Below the pieces are notes generated by a model. It was not told where the DNA came from. It saw only the letters and a list, made by a program, of their open reading frames with translations, and searched no databases. Made by a program: the position numbers and the translations under genes. A stretch of 64,000 nucleotides of DNA from positions 2,232,001 through 2,296,000 of the forward strand of contig NC_018020.1 of the NCBI RefSeq assembly GCF_000266885.1, read 5' to 3'. Source of the stretch: Turneriella parva DSM 21527. Lineage in GTDB: Bacteria; Spirochaetota; Leptospiria; Turneriellales; Turneriellaceae. How positions within the stretch are numbered: position 1 is the first letter of the stretch; each line of letters starts with the position of its first letter. Positions 1 to 8,915 of the stretch are shown here, one piece after another.

Positions 1-363
1 TTCGTTGGTGCACGCGACCCAGTCATCGGGGCGCTCTTTCTTGCAGAGGTTCATGATCTCTTCGAGCATCTTGACCTGCATATAACCTTTGTCGATGTGC
101 TTGCTCCACTTGTCGCGCAGCAATGCCAGTTTCTGTTCAAACGTGAGTTCGCCGACAATGCGTTTGGTGCCGGCTTCGCTCATTTCGTAGCGAATTTTTT
201 CGACTTCAGATTCCTGATATTCGCGCATCGTGCGGGGTCCGCGTTCGAGCGCCTTCAGCTGCCTGACAGCGTCTGAATCGCGATTGAGCCAATAGATCAG
301 TAAACCAATAGAGGCTCCGATGAGAATGCCGGTGAGCCACGGCCTGGATTTAAAGAAGTTCAT
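1..363 (-). CDS. N-terminal part of a membrane-anchored protein of unknown function (runs off left edge)
   Basis: The minus strand reads an open frame of 121 codons from an ATG at 363 to the window edge, with no stop. It begins with a short basic stretch and one hydrophobic segment (residues about 9-25), then a charged, helical region rich in Glu, Lys and Arg. This fits a protein anchored by an N-terminal membrane helix with its body in the periplasm. It lies downstream of the lipase gene on the same strand, 55 bp from the lipase stop and separated by a strong hairpin. Family I lipases are often followed by a membrane-anchored foldase (Lif), and the topology and place would suit that. However, the Lif hallmark RxxFDYxLSA is not present in the visible part, so I leave the function open. 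The C-terminus is outside the window. Confidence 0.6.
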   Translation of the reverse strand, partial: MNFFKSRPWLTGILIGASIGLLIYWLNRDSDAVRQLKALERGPRTMREYQESEVEKIRYEMSEAGTKRIVGELTFEQKLALLRDKWSKHIDKGYMQVKMLEEIMNLCKKERPDDWVACTNE

Positions 364-374
364 GAATAAAGAAT

Positions 375-409
375 GCACGATTGTTCGGGCAAAGCCCGAA
401 CAATCGTGC
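375..409. terminator. Perfect 16-bp hairpin between lipase and downstream gene
   Basis: Arms at 375-390 and 394-409 are perfectly complementary with a 3-nt loop and a GGGC/GCCC core next to the loop. The hairpin starts about 10 bp after the lipase stop (minus strand) and ends 11 bp before the ATG of the next minus-strand gene. It has no run of T on the minus strand after the stem, so it may attenuate transcription or protect the mRNA end instead of being a classical terminator. Confidence 0.6.
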
Positions 410-418
410 GATCAATTT

Positions 419-1525
419 TTAGTCTTTAGCAGCAATAAAGTTGAAAATCGCTGCGTAGAATTCCATCTCGTCGAATGTGTCTGGCGGTACGCCGACGACG
501 TCGAGGTGGTCTTGGTTAATAACGCTTGAAGCAGATGTCATCTGTAATGACGTAGGTGCGTTCAGGTTCGTTACGTTACCTGTCGTAGAATCTTGTGTGA
601 TATAGTCGAGGCACAGTGTGCAACCGTTATATTTCAGACGGTAGCCCATTTGCTGCGAGTTGATGCCCACAAGACCGTCGTCGTCAAGGTCGGTTGCCGT
701 ACCGTTGCCTTTGCCGCCTGCGCCGTCGTTATCGCAGTCATCTACACAGTAGCCATTGCCGTCGATGTTGAAGAAACCGTTACGCAGAATAAAAAGAGCA
801 GGGTTCACTGAAACGCCGGTTTGTGCCGTCACGAATGACCCATAATAAGCTGCGTATGTTGAGCTTACGGGATTGTTGACGTTAAAGGCTTTTGCACCAG
901 TAGTCAGGCCGTCAGTCGCGCTGTAGTCGTTATACACGAGCTGCTTGGCGCCGGCGAATGCATCATTACCGCTGCGATAGATCGAGTTGCCGAAAATTGT
1001 TGCGAGCGCCGCAACCACATTCGTTACGCCTGGTTTCAGGTCGAGAATGTATTTTGCAACCGGTGAACCACGGTGGGGTGATGAGATAGAGATCAGAACT
1101 CTCACGACCTGGCGGCCTTTGCGCTGGTACAGCACTTTGGCAGCCTTGCGAATGTCTAGACCGCCCTGTGAGTGACCGACGAGGTTGATGTAGCTTACAC
1201 CTTGCGATGTCATGTACGCTTCAACCTGATTTGCTACATCGAGGCCACGAACCTCAGATGATTGAAAAGGATAAGTCTGTGTTTGAAATGCCTTTTGGCC
1301 GCTATTGATGTTGCCGTTGCAGGTGACCTCGAGCAATGCATCGCAGGGGTCGCCCACGAACACGCCATAGTCATCACCCCAGTAATCGTAACCCAGCAGG
1401 TCGTCAAAACCTGCCATGCCGTGTGCGAACACGACCGGGTAAGTTGTTTTCGCCGCCGCCGCAGACACCATTGCCGGTGCAGCCAGGGCCAGAACCAAGA
1501 GAGAGATTGTGCTCAGTTTTCGCAT
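419..1525 (-). CDS. Secreted family I triacylglycerol lipase
   Basis: A 368-aa alpha/beta hydrolase that should hydrolyse triacylglycerols outside the cell. It has a signal peptide (residues 1 to about 22, ending near AMVSA). The oxyanion region is VVFAHGMAG (about 31-39). The nucleophile is Ser119 in GHSQGG. A DDDGLVG stretch near residue 280 matches the catalytic Asp region of Pseudomonas-type family I lipases, and His340 in NQDHLDVVG is the likely catalytic His. The Asp-rich DCDNDGAGG segment just before the catalytic Asp may bind calcium. Two or more Cys pairs suggest disulphides, consistent with export. The start is well supported by an AAGGGG Shine-Dalgarno about 7 nt upstream. The next gene on the strand encodes an N-terminally anchored protein that could be its helper, but that is unproven. 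Confidence 0.93.
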   Translation of the reverse strand: MRKLSTISLLVLALAAPAMVSAAAAKTTYPVVFAHGMAGFDDLLGYDYWGDDYGVFVGDPCDALLEVTCNGNINSGQKAFQTQTYPFQSSEVRGLDVANQVEAYMTSQGVSYINLVGHSQGGLDIRKAAKVLYQRKGRQVVRVLISISSPHRGSPVAKYILDLKPGVTNVVAALATIFGNSIYRSGNDAFAGAKQLVYNDYSATDGLTTGAKAFNVNNPVSSTYAAYYGSFVTAQTGVSVNPALFILRNGFFNIDGNGYCVDDCDNDGAGGKGNGTATDLDDDGLVGINSQQMGYRLKYNGCTLCLDYITQDSTTGNVTNLNAPTSLQMTSASSVINQDHLDVVGVPPDTFDEMEFYAAIFNFIAAKD

Positions 1526-1675
1526 TAGAAAATTTCCCCTTCACGCATTATTTTCGAGCATGACTATATAGGCGCAGGCGTATGACTCGCGCCAAAATAA
1601 GAGTGAACAAGTGTTCAATGTCGGATATCCCAAACTTCTTTACGTGTTATGCGGTGCACGAAATAGTTCACGTTG

Positions 1676-2734
1676 ATGTTGCAAAAGAGCGTGCAGCTGT
1701 TCGTCGGGATTAGTGTGCTTATGGGCGCATCGGTCGCGCCGGTTTTTTCAGCGGGCGAAGAACAGAAAACCAAAACATCCGCACCGGTTGTAATCGAGGC
1801 CGACAAACAGGGCCCGGCGGCAGCGCCTGTCGTGAAGAAACTTATCTTTCTCGATTTTTATAATGAATCGAATGACCCGAACGTCAAGTGGCTGACCGAC
1901 TCTATCGGCGAATCGATTTTTGAGCTGACGAAAAGCAAATACAATTACGTGCGCATCGAACCGAAGGTGTGGCGTGAATATGCGAAGACGAAAAATTTCA
2001 AACCCGAAGATTTTTACGATACCGAAAAACTGCAGGCGATGGGCTTTGCGCTCAAAGCAGACGGCATCATTTTTGGCAAGTTCACTTCGTCGCCAGAAAA
2101 TATTGTGATCAGCGGAAAAATTCTTTCCGTCGTCGACAAAGAGATCGTCGCCGAAAAAAATATTACTGTACCGTTCTCGAGCCAGATGTTCGAAGATGTG
2201 CAAGATGTTTCTGAAACTCTGGGTAGCAGAATCAAAGATCTTTTTTATCCGTCGGATAGAGGGGCGTTATGGCGCTCGGCGCTGTTGCCGGGCTGGGGCC
2301 AGTTCTATAAGCAGCGCAAAACCGCGGGTTATATTTACAGCGGTGTCATCGGCACCGGCGCCGCGTTCTCGCTGTTCTCGCTCATTATGCTCGAGTCGAC
2401 CAAAAGCCAGTACAAAAGCTATAACCCCGACCATGTCAAGACCGAACCGCAGGGCGAATTTGGTATCAAAGACCCTGACGCAACGCGCGCCGAGTTTTCG
2501 CGGCTCGTCAATAAGGCCGATCAGTGGTACCAGATCATGATGATTAGTGCGGGCATCACGTTCACGATCTATCTCTGGCACCTGTTCGACGCTTGGTTCT
2601 TTGAGGGTAGCTATATCGAGCTCGGCAAACAATCCGCCAAAGTCTATGAGCAACAAGAGAGTATCTTTGGGGCCAATGTGCGCCTGACAGGCGACCGCGA
2701 CCCATTGTCGCTGCGCGTGAACTATGCATTTTGA
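1676..2734 (+). CDS. Exported CsgG/TolB-N-like protein with DUF5683-like membrane tail
   Basis: A 352-aa protein with a signal peptide (about residues 1-25). Residues about 50-170 read like the alpha/beta N-terminal domain of CsgG/TolB/FlgO-type lipoproteins: a strand ending LDFYNES, a helix, then ADGIIFGKF followed by alternating strands. After a short linker comes LWRSALLPGWGQFYK at about 199-213, the signature of the DUF5683/PGWGQ family, followed by two hydrophobic segments (about 220-240 and 290-310). The protein is therefore probably inserted in a membrane by its C-terminal half. A TTG directly before the ATG could also start translation. It stands alone, and no function can be assigned beyond a likely envelope role. 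Confidence 0.75.
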   Translation: MLQKSVQLFVGISVLMGASVAPVFSAGEEQKTKTSAPVVIEADKQGPAAAPVVKKLIFLDFYNESNDPNVKWLTDSIGESIFELTKSKYNYVRIEPKVWREYAKTKNFKPEDFYDTEKLQAMGFALKADGIIFGKFTSSPENIVISGKILSVVDKEIVAEKNITVPFSSQMFEDVQDVSETLGSRIKDLFYPSDRGALWRSALLPGWGQFYKQRKTAGYIYSGVIGTGAAFSLFSLIMLESTKSQYKSYNPDHVKTEPQGEFGIKDPDATRAEFSRLVNKADQWYQIMMISAGITFTIYLWHLFDAWFFEGSYIELGKQSAKVYEQQESIFGANVRLTGDRDPLSLRVNYAF

Positions 2735-2759
2735 GCCTGTGGCGCAGCGATTATTGCCG

Positions 2760-2771
2760 GCGCGGCCGCGC
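2760..2771. other. GC-only 12-bp palindrome followed by an A tract
   Basis: GCGCGGCCGCGC is a perfect palindrome about 26 bp after the stop at 2734 and is followed by eight A. It may help end transcription from either side, but the T run expected for a plus-strand terminator is absent. Confidence 0.25.
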
Positions 2772-2864
2772 GAAAAAAAACAGACTTTTTGGCCCGAACG
2801 TATAAGCTTGGGTATAGCAGGGCGGCCCTTTCAGGGCAGAATTTACTCATAGATACGGGCAGAA

Positions 2865-5800
2865 ATGGTGAAAGCAGCAAAAGTATCCATAATTTTTCTG
2901 GGGAGTTTCTTCTTTGTACAGTGCTCTTTTCTGAAGCTAGACCCAGAGACGAATTGTTTGAACGATAAGACGGCGTGCCATAAAGCCGACGTCACGCGGC
3001 CACAACTTGCGCAGGCTATATTTCCTGTTTCCGGGGCTTTGATATCGCAGCTTGCCTATATAGACCTGCGCTTTAGCGAAGAGTTAAATGATCCACAGCC
3101 ATCTGATTTCGTACTTTCTGATACGGGTGCCACTGGCGTCAATATTGTACGCGTCGAAAAAACCGCTGCTTTCACGTATCGCCTTTATACGAATCAATCG
3201 CAGGTAAGTAACGGGCCAATAGTCCTCAGCTTTACCAATGTGCGTGACTATGCTGGCAACCGAATCACGGGCGTAACCGATGTTTCGTATCAGGGTAACG
3301 TCGACATAGAGATTAGACTGACGACCGCCCCAGCCGTGTTGAGCGGCATTAGTAATACTGCAGGCGGGTACAATCAAGCCGGTTTCGCTGTGGAGTTTAC
3401 TCACGATTTTGTAGATGACGACGGCAATTCGTGGAGCGCCTGTGTGACTTCGGGTGAAATCACATGTGCATTGGGAAGTGGATTTAGTAACGGTACGATG
3501 CTTGCTTCGGCAGACAAGACTATTGCGCCGGGTTCGCCCGTTTCTCTTTCGCGTTCGCCAACGCAGTTTTCTCTGGGACCAAACCGTCTGGTGATTTATG
3601 TAGAGAATTTTGCCAAGAACAAGAAAGGCACAAATTCATGGCCCATCTTTCGCGATGATACTCCGCCCCTCACTTCGTTCACACCGCCGGCAGATGCTTA
3701 TGCCACGGCGCAAAACATAGAGCTCACCTGCTCAAATAACTACGAGCGAATTATCTATACCGTTGCATCGCAGCAGTCCACCGCGCCAGCGCCACCACCC
3801 GACCCAACCTTCAGTGCTACCGGGCAGCCCATCTTGCCGGCTGTTCTTTATACTGGGCCGATTACCACGCCTTCTACTCCCGACCCACAGGTGAGCATCT
3901 ACAAGTGGCGCTGCATTGACCGAGGCGGTAATGTCGAACCGGTTGTTCAATCCGCAACATATACCATTGATAGTTCGATACCTGCGGTTACGGTGAATCT
4001 CGATACATCGATTTTTCGGCCGTTCGTCTCACCCACCGTGAACAACACATCGACACTGCGCTTCACAACAAACCTTGCTGCGCCGGCGACGTATAGGATT
4101 GTGCACAATGCGACCAGTTGCACAGATGCGGGCGCAACGGTGTTGCAACCACTCACCGCTTTGCCAGCGACTGCTGGCATACCGGTCGAAAGAATCCTGA
4201 ATACCAGTAGTGATCTGCCAAGCGATGGAGTATACAATGTGCGTATTTGCGTGCAGAACCTCAGCGCGCAGTGGGGTTTTGCATTTTTGCAGATAACCCG
4301 TGACAGCACTGCGCCGACTACTGCCGCTTCACCTGTCGGTGGCAGTTTTGGCGAGCCACAATCAGTGGCCTTGACCTGTTCTGATAATCCCGACCGCATT
4401 GTATTCACTACGAACGGTGATGAACCCCATTTCGGTATGCCCGCTTCGAACACATACAGCACGCCGTTTCAGACGCCACAAGGTGTGACCACGCTCAAGT
4501 ACATTTGCCGCGACAAGGCAGGCAATAACGAAGCGTCGGTCAAGACGCAGGTCTATACAGTCGATTCGGTGTTGCCGACGATTACGGTTCTCTCTAATAC
4601 ATATGCCGCGCTTTCGAATACCGGTTCGCAGACGCAGACGACGATTTCATGGACAAGTTCGCGACCTTCAGCACCTTATACCGTGCGACTTGGTGGCACA
4701 AGTTGTACCACCGGCACGCAGCTTGCATCAGGCACGACCGAACCTACCATCAGCTCGCCGACGAACACTATCGTAACCGAGGCGAATCTTGGTTCCAATG
4801 GCCCGCATACGATTCGCATTTGTGTTCAGAATCTGATATTGGCGTATGGTAACACAACCTTGACTTTAACCCGGGACACCACCCCTCCCACCTTCGCGGG
4901 CCTGACATCGCTCACCTCTGGCGGTAGCAGTAACTTCACACTCCAATGGTCTCTCGCCGATGACACGACTGGCTCTGGCATCGCGTATTACAACATCTAC
5001 CGCGCCGAAGCAGTCGGTGGCCCGTACACAACCGTGAACCATATCGCGGCGCACCCGGCGACGAGCATCAACGTGACAGTGCCGGTGGCGACGAATACAT
5101 ATTATTATGTGGCTGGCGCAGTCGACAATGCCGGTAATGAAACCAAAGTCACGGCTTCGCCGTTCGCGACGAAGCCGCAGATTCGGCTCGTTGTCTCGGG
5201 GCTTGACACCGCTAATAGCAAGACTTTTGGCTTCACCGACGGCACTGCCTCGGGCACGATTAGCGCAAACTCGATTGCGCCGGGAGTCGTTTGGGTTACC
5301 ACTCGGGGCTTGGGCGACACGTACAACTTCGCCATCACGGCGCAGCCTGCAGGTCAGGTCTGCGCCATCAGGCAGGGACAGTTCGGAACGTTGTTGAGCG
5401 ACTTGACTCTCAATATTGATTGTGCCAATGGGTATATGGTTGGGGGACGCTTTCAGGCGGTGGCAGCGACTAATGTGCCCGCTATGCTCTACCGTACGCG
5501 GGCAGAATTTTTACAAACATCCTTCGCTGTACTCGGAGAACTTCCCAACTCGCTCGCAGTTGCTGGCGGGTTTGTCTTTTGGGGGACTGACGGTGACTGC
5601 GACGGCGGCGCGCCGCTGAGTTATTGTATTTATAAGACGGACGTCAACAATATCAACGCCAGAACCCTGGTCGCCAGCGGAATTCCGGGCGTGATTCGTG
5701 GCATGGCAACAGATGGTACGAGCATCTATTTCACGACCCTCACTGATAATCGCCTCTACAAAGTCCCGGTGGTAGGTGGTGCTCGTTTCGAAGTTGCTTC

Positions 5801-8783
5801 TGGTTTCAGCAATCCGTTCGGTATTGCGCTCGACGGCGACGACATCTATGTGTGCAATCGGGCGGCGGACGAGTTAGTGAAGGTCGACTTGCGTACCGGA
5901 CAAAAGACGACCGTCGTCTCCGGTATTTCCGCACCAATCGGCATTGTTGTCGTCGGCAATGATCTATATTTTACCCGCGCGGGAGTAAATGCAGTTTACC
6001 GGGTTCCAAAGGGCGGCGGAACTGTCGTGACAGCATTCGGGCAAACTTCTGCAGGTCATGTTGATGGCGTCGGTTCTGTCGTACGCCTGAACGAACCGCA
6101 CGACCTCATTTACGATGGCAAAGGTAGTCTGATTTTTACTGAATACGGTAACCACGTTGTCCGCCGCGCGTATCTGGCAACCGGCCAGGTAACGACACTC
6201 GTCGGCAACAGCTCGATGAGTTCGATGTTCTATACCAATGGTGCGGGCAGTAGTGCGGGTTTACCGCGTCCGGTCGGTATTGCCACCGATGGCCGCAATA
6301 TGTACATCAGCCTGCACGGTGACAGACGTATCGTGAAGCTCTTTGAAGACAAACTAACCGGGCATTGGACGTTTACCAATAACAGCGACGACTATTCAAG
6401 CGATGCAGCAGCCGTGACGCCGGCTTGGTTGGGTACTGCGACTTACACGACCGGGCGGTTTGGCGAAGCAGCGGGCGCAGCGCTGTTTGATGGCAGTCGA
6501 CACGTCACCACGAAAAACTTCACTTTTACTGTTAATCAGCCATTTACTTTGTCTGCCTGGGTACGCGCCAGCGATCTCTCGGTGGCGAGGCCGATAATCG
6601 GCAACCTGACAGATTTCGAATTCCAGTGGTATATCGCCCCGAACGGATCGGTGACCTTTCAGAATTGGTACAGCAGTGGGGCGCTCACGAATTATCTCAG
6701 CTCAACTTCGGCGGGCGTAGTGAAGACGAACACCTGGGTGCACCTCACCTATGTCTACCGGGGCGGCGATACTGTGCATCCGGGTGGGCGAATCTATGTC
6801 AACGGATACAACATGACCGCCGCTTCGAGCCAGGCATCGGTAGATTTTTTGGACTCATTTGTTAGCAATGTCACCATTGGGGCCACGCGTTCACAGGCCT
6901 CAAGATTTGCCGGTTCGATGGCCGACGTGCGCATCTACAACCGTGCTCTGAGCGAGGGAGAAATCAACGAACTGGCACAAGATACCGGCACTTCTGCTAA
7001 TATTGGTCCGACTGAACTCATAGCGCATTATGAGATGTCCGGATATACCGCTTCGGGGGCGCTCGCGCAGAATCTTTTGGGCGGCACGACAAGCGCAGTG
7101 GGTAAAGACGGCGACACTGCAGGCGCCTTCTCTTTTAACGGCACGGGATCGCTTTCTGTTGATGCGGCAACGATCGCCGCGCTGCCAAAAGAAAATGCCC
7201 CGCGCACGCTATGCGCGTTCATTCGCCCGCTCGCTTATCCCCCCGTCAGTAATTTTGTGTCGCCGGTTTCTTATGGTGGCGCAGGTAGCGGCAGAGAATT
7301 CGGTCTGGCAATCAGCCGCGATGCAGGCACGAATATTTTTGTAGCGAATACATTTAATTCGGCTTTTGATCACGCTGTCGCCTATAAGTTTTCTCTCGGC
7401 ACATGGGCACATGTCTGCGCAACTTTCGATGGCACCAATGCCCGCCTCTACGTCGATGGTGCGCTGGTGGGAACTAAGCCCGTAACACTTTCTACATCCG
7501 TCTCTTCGACCGTCTCCGGGGCTTTTCGCGTCGGCGCCTGGTTTGATGACGGCCATCGTTTCACCGGCGATGTCGACGATGTTCGCGTATATAATAAAGC
7601 TCTTTCAGCAGCAGAGATACGGCAAATAGCTGTGCAGGCACCTGCAGGTTTGGTGTCACGCTTCGATTTTACCGGCGACACAGCAGATGCCAGCGGCCAG
7701 GGAAACACCCTCACCAATGCCGGCGCAACGCCGACTGACGATCGTTTCGATCTTAATAGCCAGGCGTACAAGTTTGACGGCAGCGATAGCATGAGTGTTG
7801 CTGCCGGCAATCACTTGGTATCCGATGCCACTTTCGCCTTATGGATAAGGCCCTCGACCATCCCCGCGGGGCTGACAGGCCTCATCGACAACTGGAACGG
7901 CGACGGTTCGACTGCGGGTGCCAAGGGCGGAGGTATCGTTTTCAACGGACCTACTGCGCTGCAGGTGCTTGCCCGGGGAAATGGTGCCGTGAACGATTGC
8001 GGCGTTACCTACATGCCCCCAGCAGGCACCTACAGGCATATAGCAGCCACGGTGCGCTCAGGTTCTACGGGTAACATTACCATCTACGTTGATGGGGCCG
8101 CCATCAGAACATGCACACCCGCAAATCTTTTTCCCGAATTCAACAACGGAGTAAATTTCGCAATCGGCAAGAATATCTGGCCGACAGGTTTCGACGGCAA
8201 TATCGATGATGTGCGCATTTACAACCGTGCTCTGAGCGCAACCGAAGTGCGTGCGCTGGTGCAGCAACCCAGCCGAAGAATTTATGTCACCGCAAATACG
8301 TATTCTGGCGATCTGGCTGGTGTTACCGGGGCCGACGCAAAATGTAACAATGTTGCCGATGTGAACAAGCCGCCCGGTGTCTACAAAGCAATGCTGGTCG
8401 ACGATTCTGTGCGCCGAGCATGCACCTCGGCCAGTTGCGCGACTTCTGGCTTTCTCGAAAACATCGATTGGGTGCTGCGGCCGCAGGTGCCATATGTTGA
8501 TCAGGCAGGTACGAGGTATTTGTTCACGGCGAACGACCGGGCCGTATTCTCTTCTGTGGCCATCGGTGGAATCGCCGGCAGTGCCGTGTATCCGTGGACA
8601 GGCCTCAGCAGCTCTTGGCTTGTAGGTTCAGTTATTTCTCCCACGCAGGATGATTGTGCAAATTGGACACCAGTAGGGGTAAATGGATTCTATGGAGAAG
8701 GCTCAAACACCGGTGGCGGAGCCATTTCATTTAATTTTGGCGGTTGTGCATTTAGTCGCCCGCTTTACTGCGTTGAGCAGTAG
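2865..8783 (+). CDS. Giant modular lipoprotein A: Ig-like, FN3, NHL propeller, three LamG, DUF1554-like C-terminus
   Basis: A 1972-aa predicted lipoprotein. The signal peptide ends at a relaxed lipobox FVQC (Cys20), followed by CSFLKLD, a start shared with the paralogues at 8916 and 19542. Modules in order: a Big_5/SbsA-type Ig-like domain (about 46-140, with FSEELNDPQPSDF); strand-rich modules resembling chitobiase C-terminal domains, each with a Cys pair (about 260-570); an FN3 domain (671-760); a small Cys-pair beta module (765-865); an NHL-like propeller (865-1165); three LamG/concanavalin-like domains (about 1166-1373, 1382-1592, 1594-1802), each ending DVRIYNRALS or similar; and a C-terminal domain (1805-1972) with YVTANTYSGDLAGVTGADAKC, which resembles DUF1554, a leptospiral C-type-lectin-like family. 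LamG and lectin-like folds suggest carbohydrate or matrix binding at the surface, but no ligand can be named. Confidence 0.88.
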   Translation: MVKAAKVSIIFLGSFFFVQCSFLKLDPETNCLNDKTACHKADVTRPQLAQAIFPVSGALISQLAYIDLRFSEELNDPQPSDFVLSDTGATGVNIVRVEKTAAFTYRLYTNQSQVSNGPIVLSFTNVRDYAGNRITGVTDVSYQGNVDIEIRLTTAPAVLSGISNTAGGYNQAGFAVEFTHDFVDDDGNSWSACVTSGEITCALGSGFSNGTMLASADKTIAPGSPVSLSRSPTQFSLGPNRLVIYVENFAKNKKGTNSWPIFRDDTPPLTSFTPPADAYATAQNIELTCSNNYERIIYTVASQQSTAPAPPPDPTFSATGQPILPAVLYTGPITTPSTPDPQVSIYKWRCIDRGGNVEPVVQSATYTIDSSIPAVTVNLDTSIFRPFVSPTVNNTSTLRFTTNLAAPATYRIVHNATSCTDAGATVLQPLTALPATAGIPVERILNTSSDLPSDGVYNVRICVQNLSAQWGFAFLQITRDSTAPTTAASPVGGSFGEPQSVALTCSDNPDRIVFTTNGDEPHFGMPASNTYSTPFQTPQGVTTLKYICRDKAGNNEASVKTQVYTVDSVLPTITVLSNTYAALSNTGSQTQTTISWTSSRPSAPYTVRLGGTSCTTGTQLASGTTEPTISSPTNTIVTEANLGSNGPHTIRICVQNLILAYGNTTLTLTRDTTPPTFAGLTSLTSGGSSNFTLQWSLADDTTGSGIAYYNIYRAEAVGGPYTTVNHIAAHPATSINVTVPVATNTYYYVAGAVDNAGNETKVTASPFATKPQIRLVVSGLDTANSKTFGFTDGTASGTISANSIAPGVVWVTTRGLGDTYNFAITAQPAGQVCAIRQGQFGTLLSDLTLNIDCANGYMVGGRFQAVAATNVPAMLYRTRAEFLQTSFAVLGELPNSLAVAGGFVFWGTDGDCDGGAPLSYCIYKTDVNNINARTLVASGIPGVIRGMATDGTSIYFTTLTDNRLYKVPVVGGARFEVASGFSNPFGIALDGDDIYVCNRAADELVKVDLRTGQKTTVVSGISAPIGIVVVGNDLYFTRAGVNAVYRVPKGGGTVVTAFGQTSAGHVDGVGSVVRLNEPHDLIYDGKGSLIFTEYGNHVVRRAYLATGQVTTLVGNSSMSSMFYTNGAGSSAGLPRPVGIATDGRNMYISLHGDRRIVKLFEDKLTGHWTFTNNSDDYSSDAAAVTPAWLGTATYTTGRFGEAAGAALFDGSRHVTTKNFTFTVNQPFTLSAWVRASDLSVARPIIGNLTDFEFQWYIAPNGSVTFQNWYSSGALTNYLSSTSAGVVKTNTWVHLTYVYRGGDTVHPGGRIYVNGYNMTAASSQASVDFLDSFVSNVTIGATRSQASRFAGSMADVRIYNRALSEGEINELAQDTGTSANIGPTELIAHYEMSGYTASGALAQNLLGGTTSAVGKDGDTAGAFSFNGTGSLSVDAATIAALPKENAPRTLCAFIRPLAYPPVSNFVSPVSYGGAGSGREFGLAISRDAGTNIFVANTFNSAFDHAVAYKFSLGTWAHVCATFDGTNARLYVDGALVGTKPVTLSTSVSSTVSGAFRVGAWFDDGHRFTGDVDDVRVYNKALSAAEIRQIAVQAPAGLVSRFDFTGDTADASGQGNTLTNAGATPTDDRFDLNSQAYKFDGSDSMSVAAGNHLVSDATFALWIRPSTIPAGLTGLIDNWNGDGSTAGAKGGGIVFNGPTALQVLARGNGAVNDCGVTYMPPAGTYRHIAATVRSGSTGNITIYVDGAAIRTCTPANLFPEFNNGVNFAIGKNIWPTGFDGNIDDVRIYNRALSATEVRALVQQPSRRIYVTANTYSGDLAGVTGADAKCNNVADVNKPPGVYKAMLVDDSVRRACTSASCATSGFLENIDWVLRPQVPYVDQAGTRYLFTANDRAVFSSVAIGGIAGSAVYPWTGLSSSWLVGSVISPTQDDCANWTPVGVNGFYGEGSNTGGGAISFNFGGCAFSRPLYCVEQ

Positions 8784-8790
8784 ATGAATT

Positions 8791-8866
8791 GCCCACTGCT
8801 TCATGTACGGTAATGGGTATTGAAGCAGAAACATTGCCGTTGAAAAACGCTGGACGGTTACAGCGT
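8791..8866 (+). other. Hairpins after lipoprotein A, one possibly a pseudoknot
   Basis: CTGCTTCA (8796-8803) pairs with TGAAGCAG (8821-8828). GCCCA (8791-8795) can pair with TGGGT (8814-8818) in an interleaved, pseudoknot-like order. A second stem, ACGCTG (8847-8852) with CAGCGT (8861-8866), follows. These lie just after the stop at 8783 and may end or stabilise the transcript. No T run follows. Confidence 0.35.
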
Positions 8867-8915
8867 ATCGGGTAAGCTCTGTTGGTGGTGCCGACCACAA
8901 GAGCGCAAGCCCTAT

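Noticed and set aside
1-363. Calling the left-edge gene a lipase foldase (Lif)
   Set aside because: Topology and position fit, but the RxxFDY motif is absent from the visible part.
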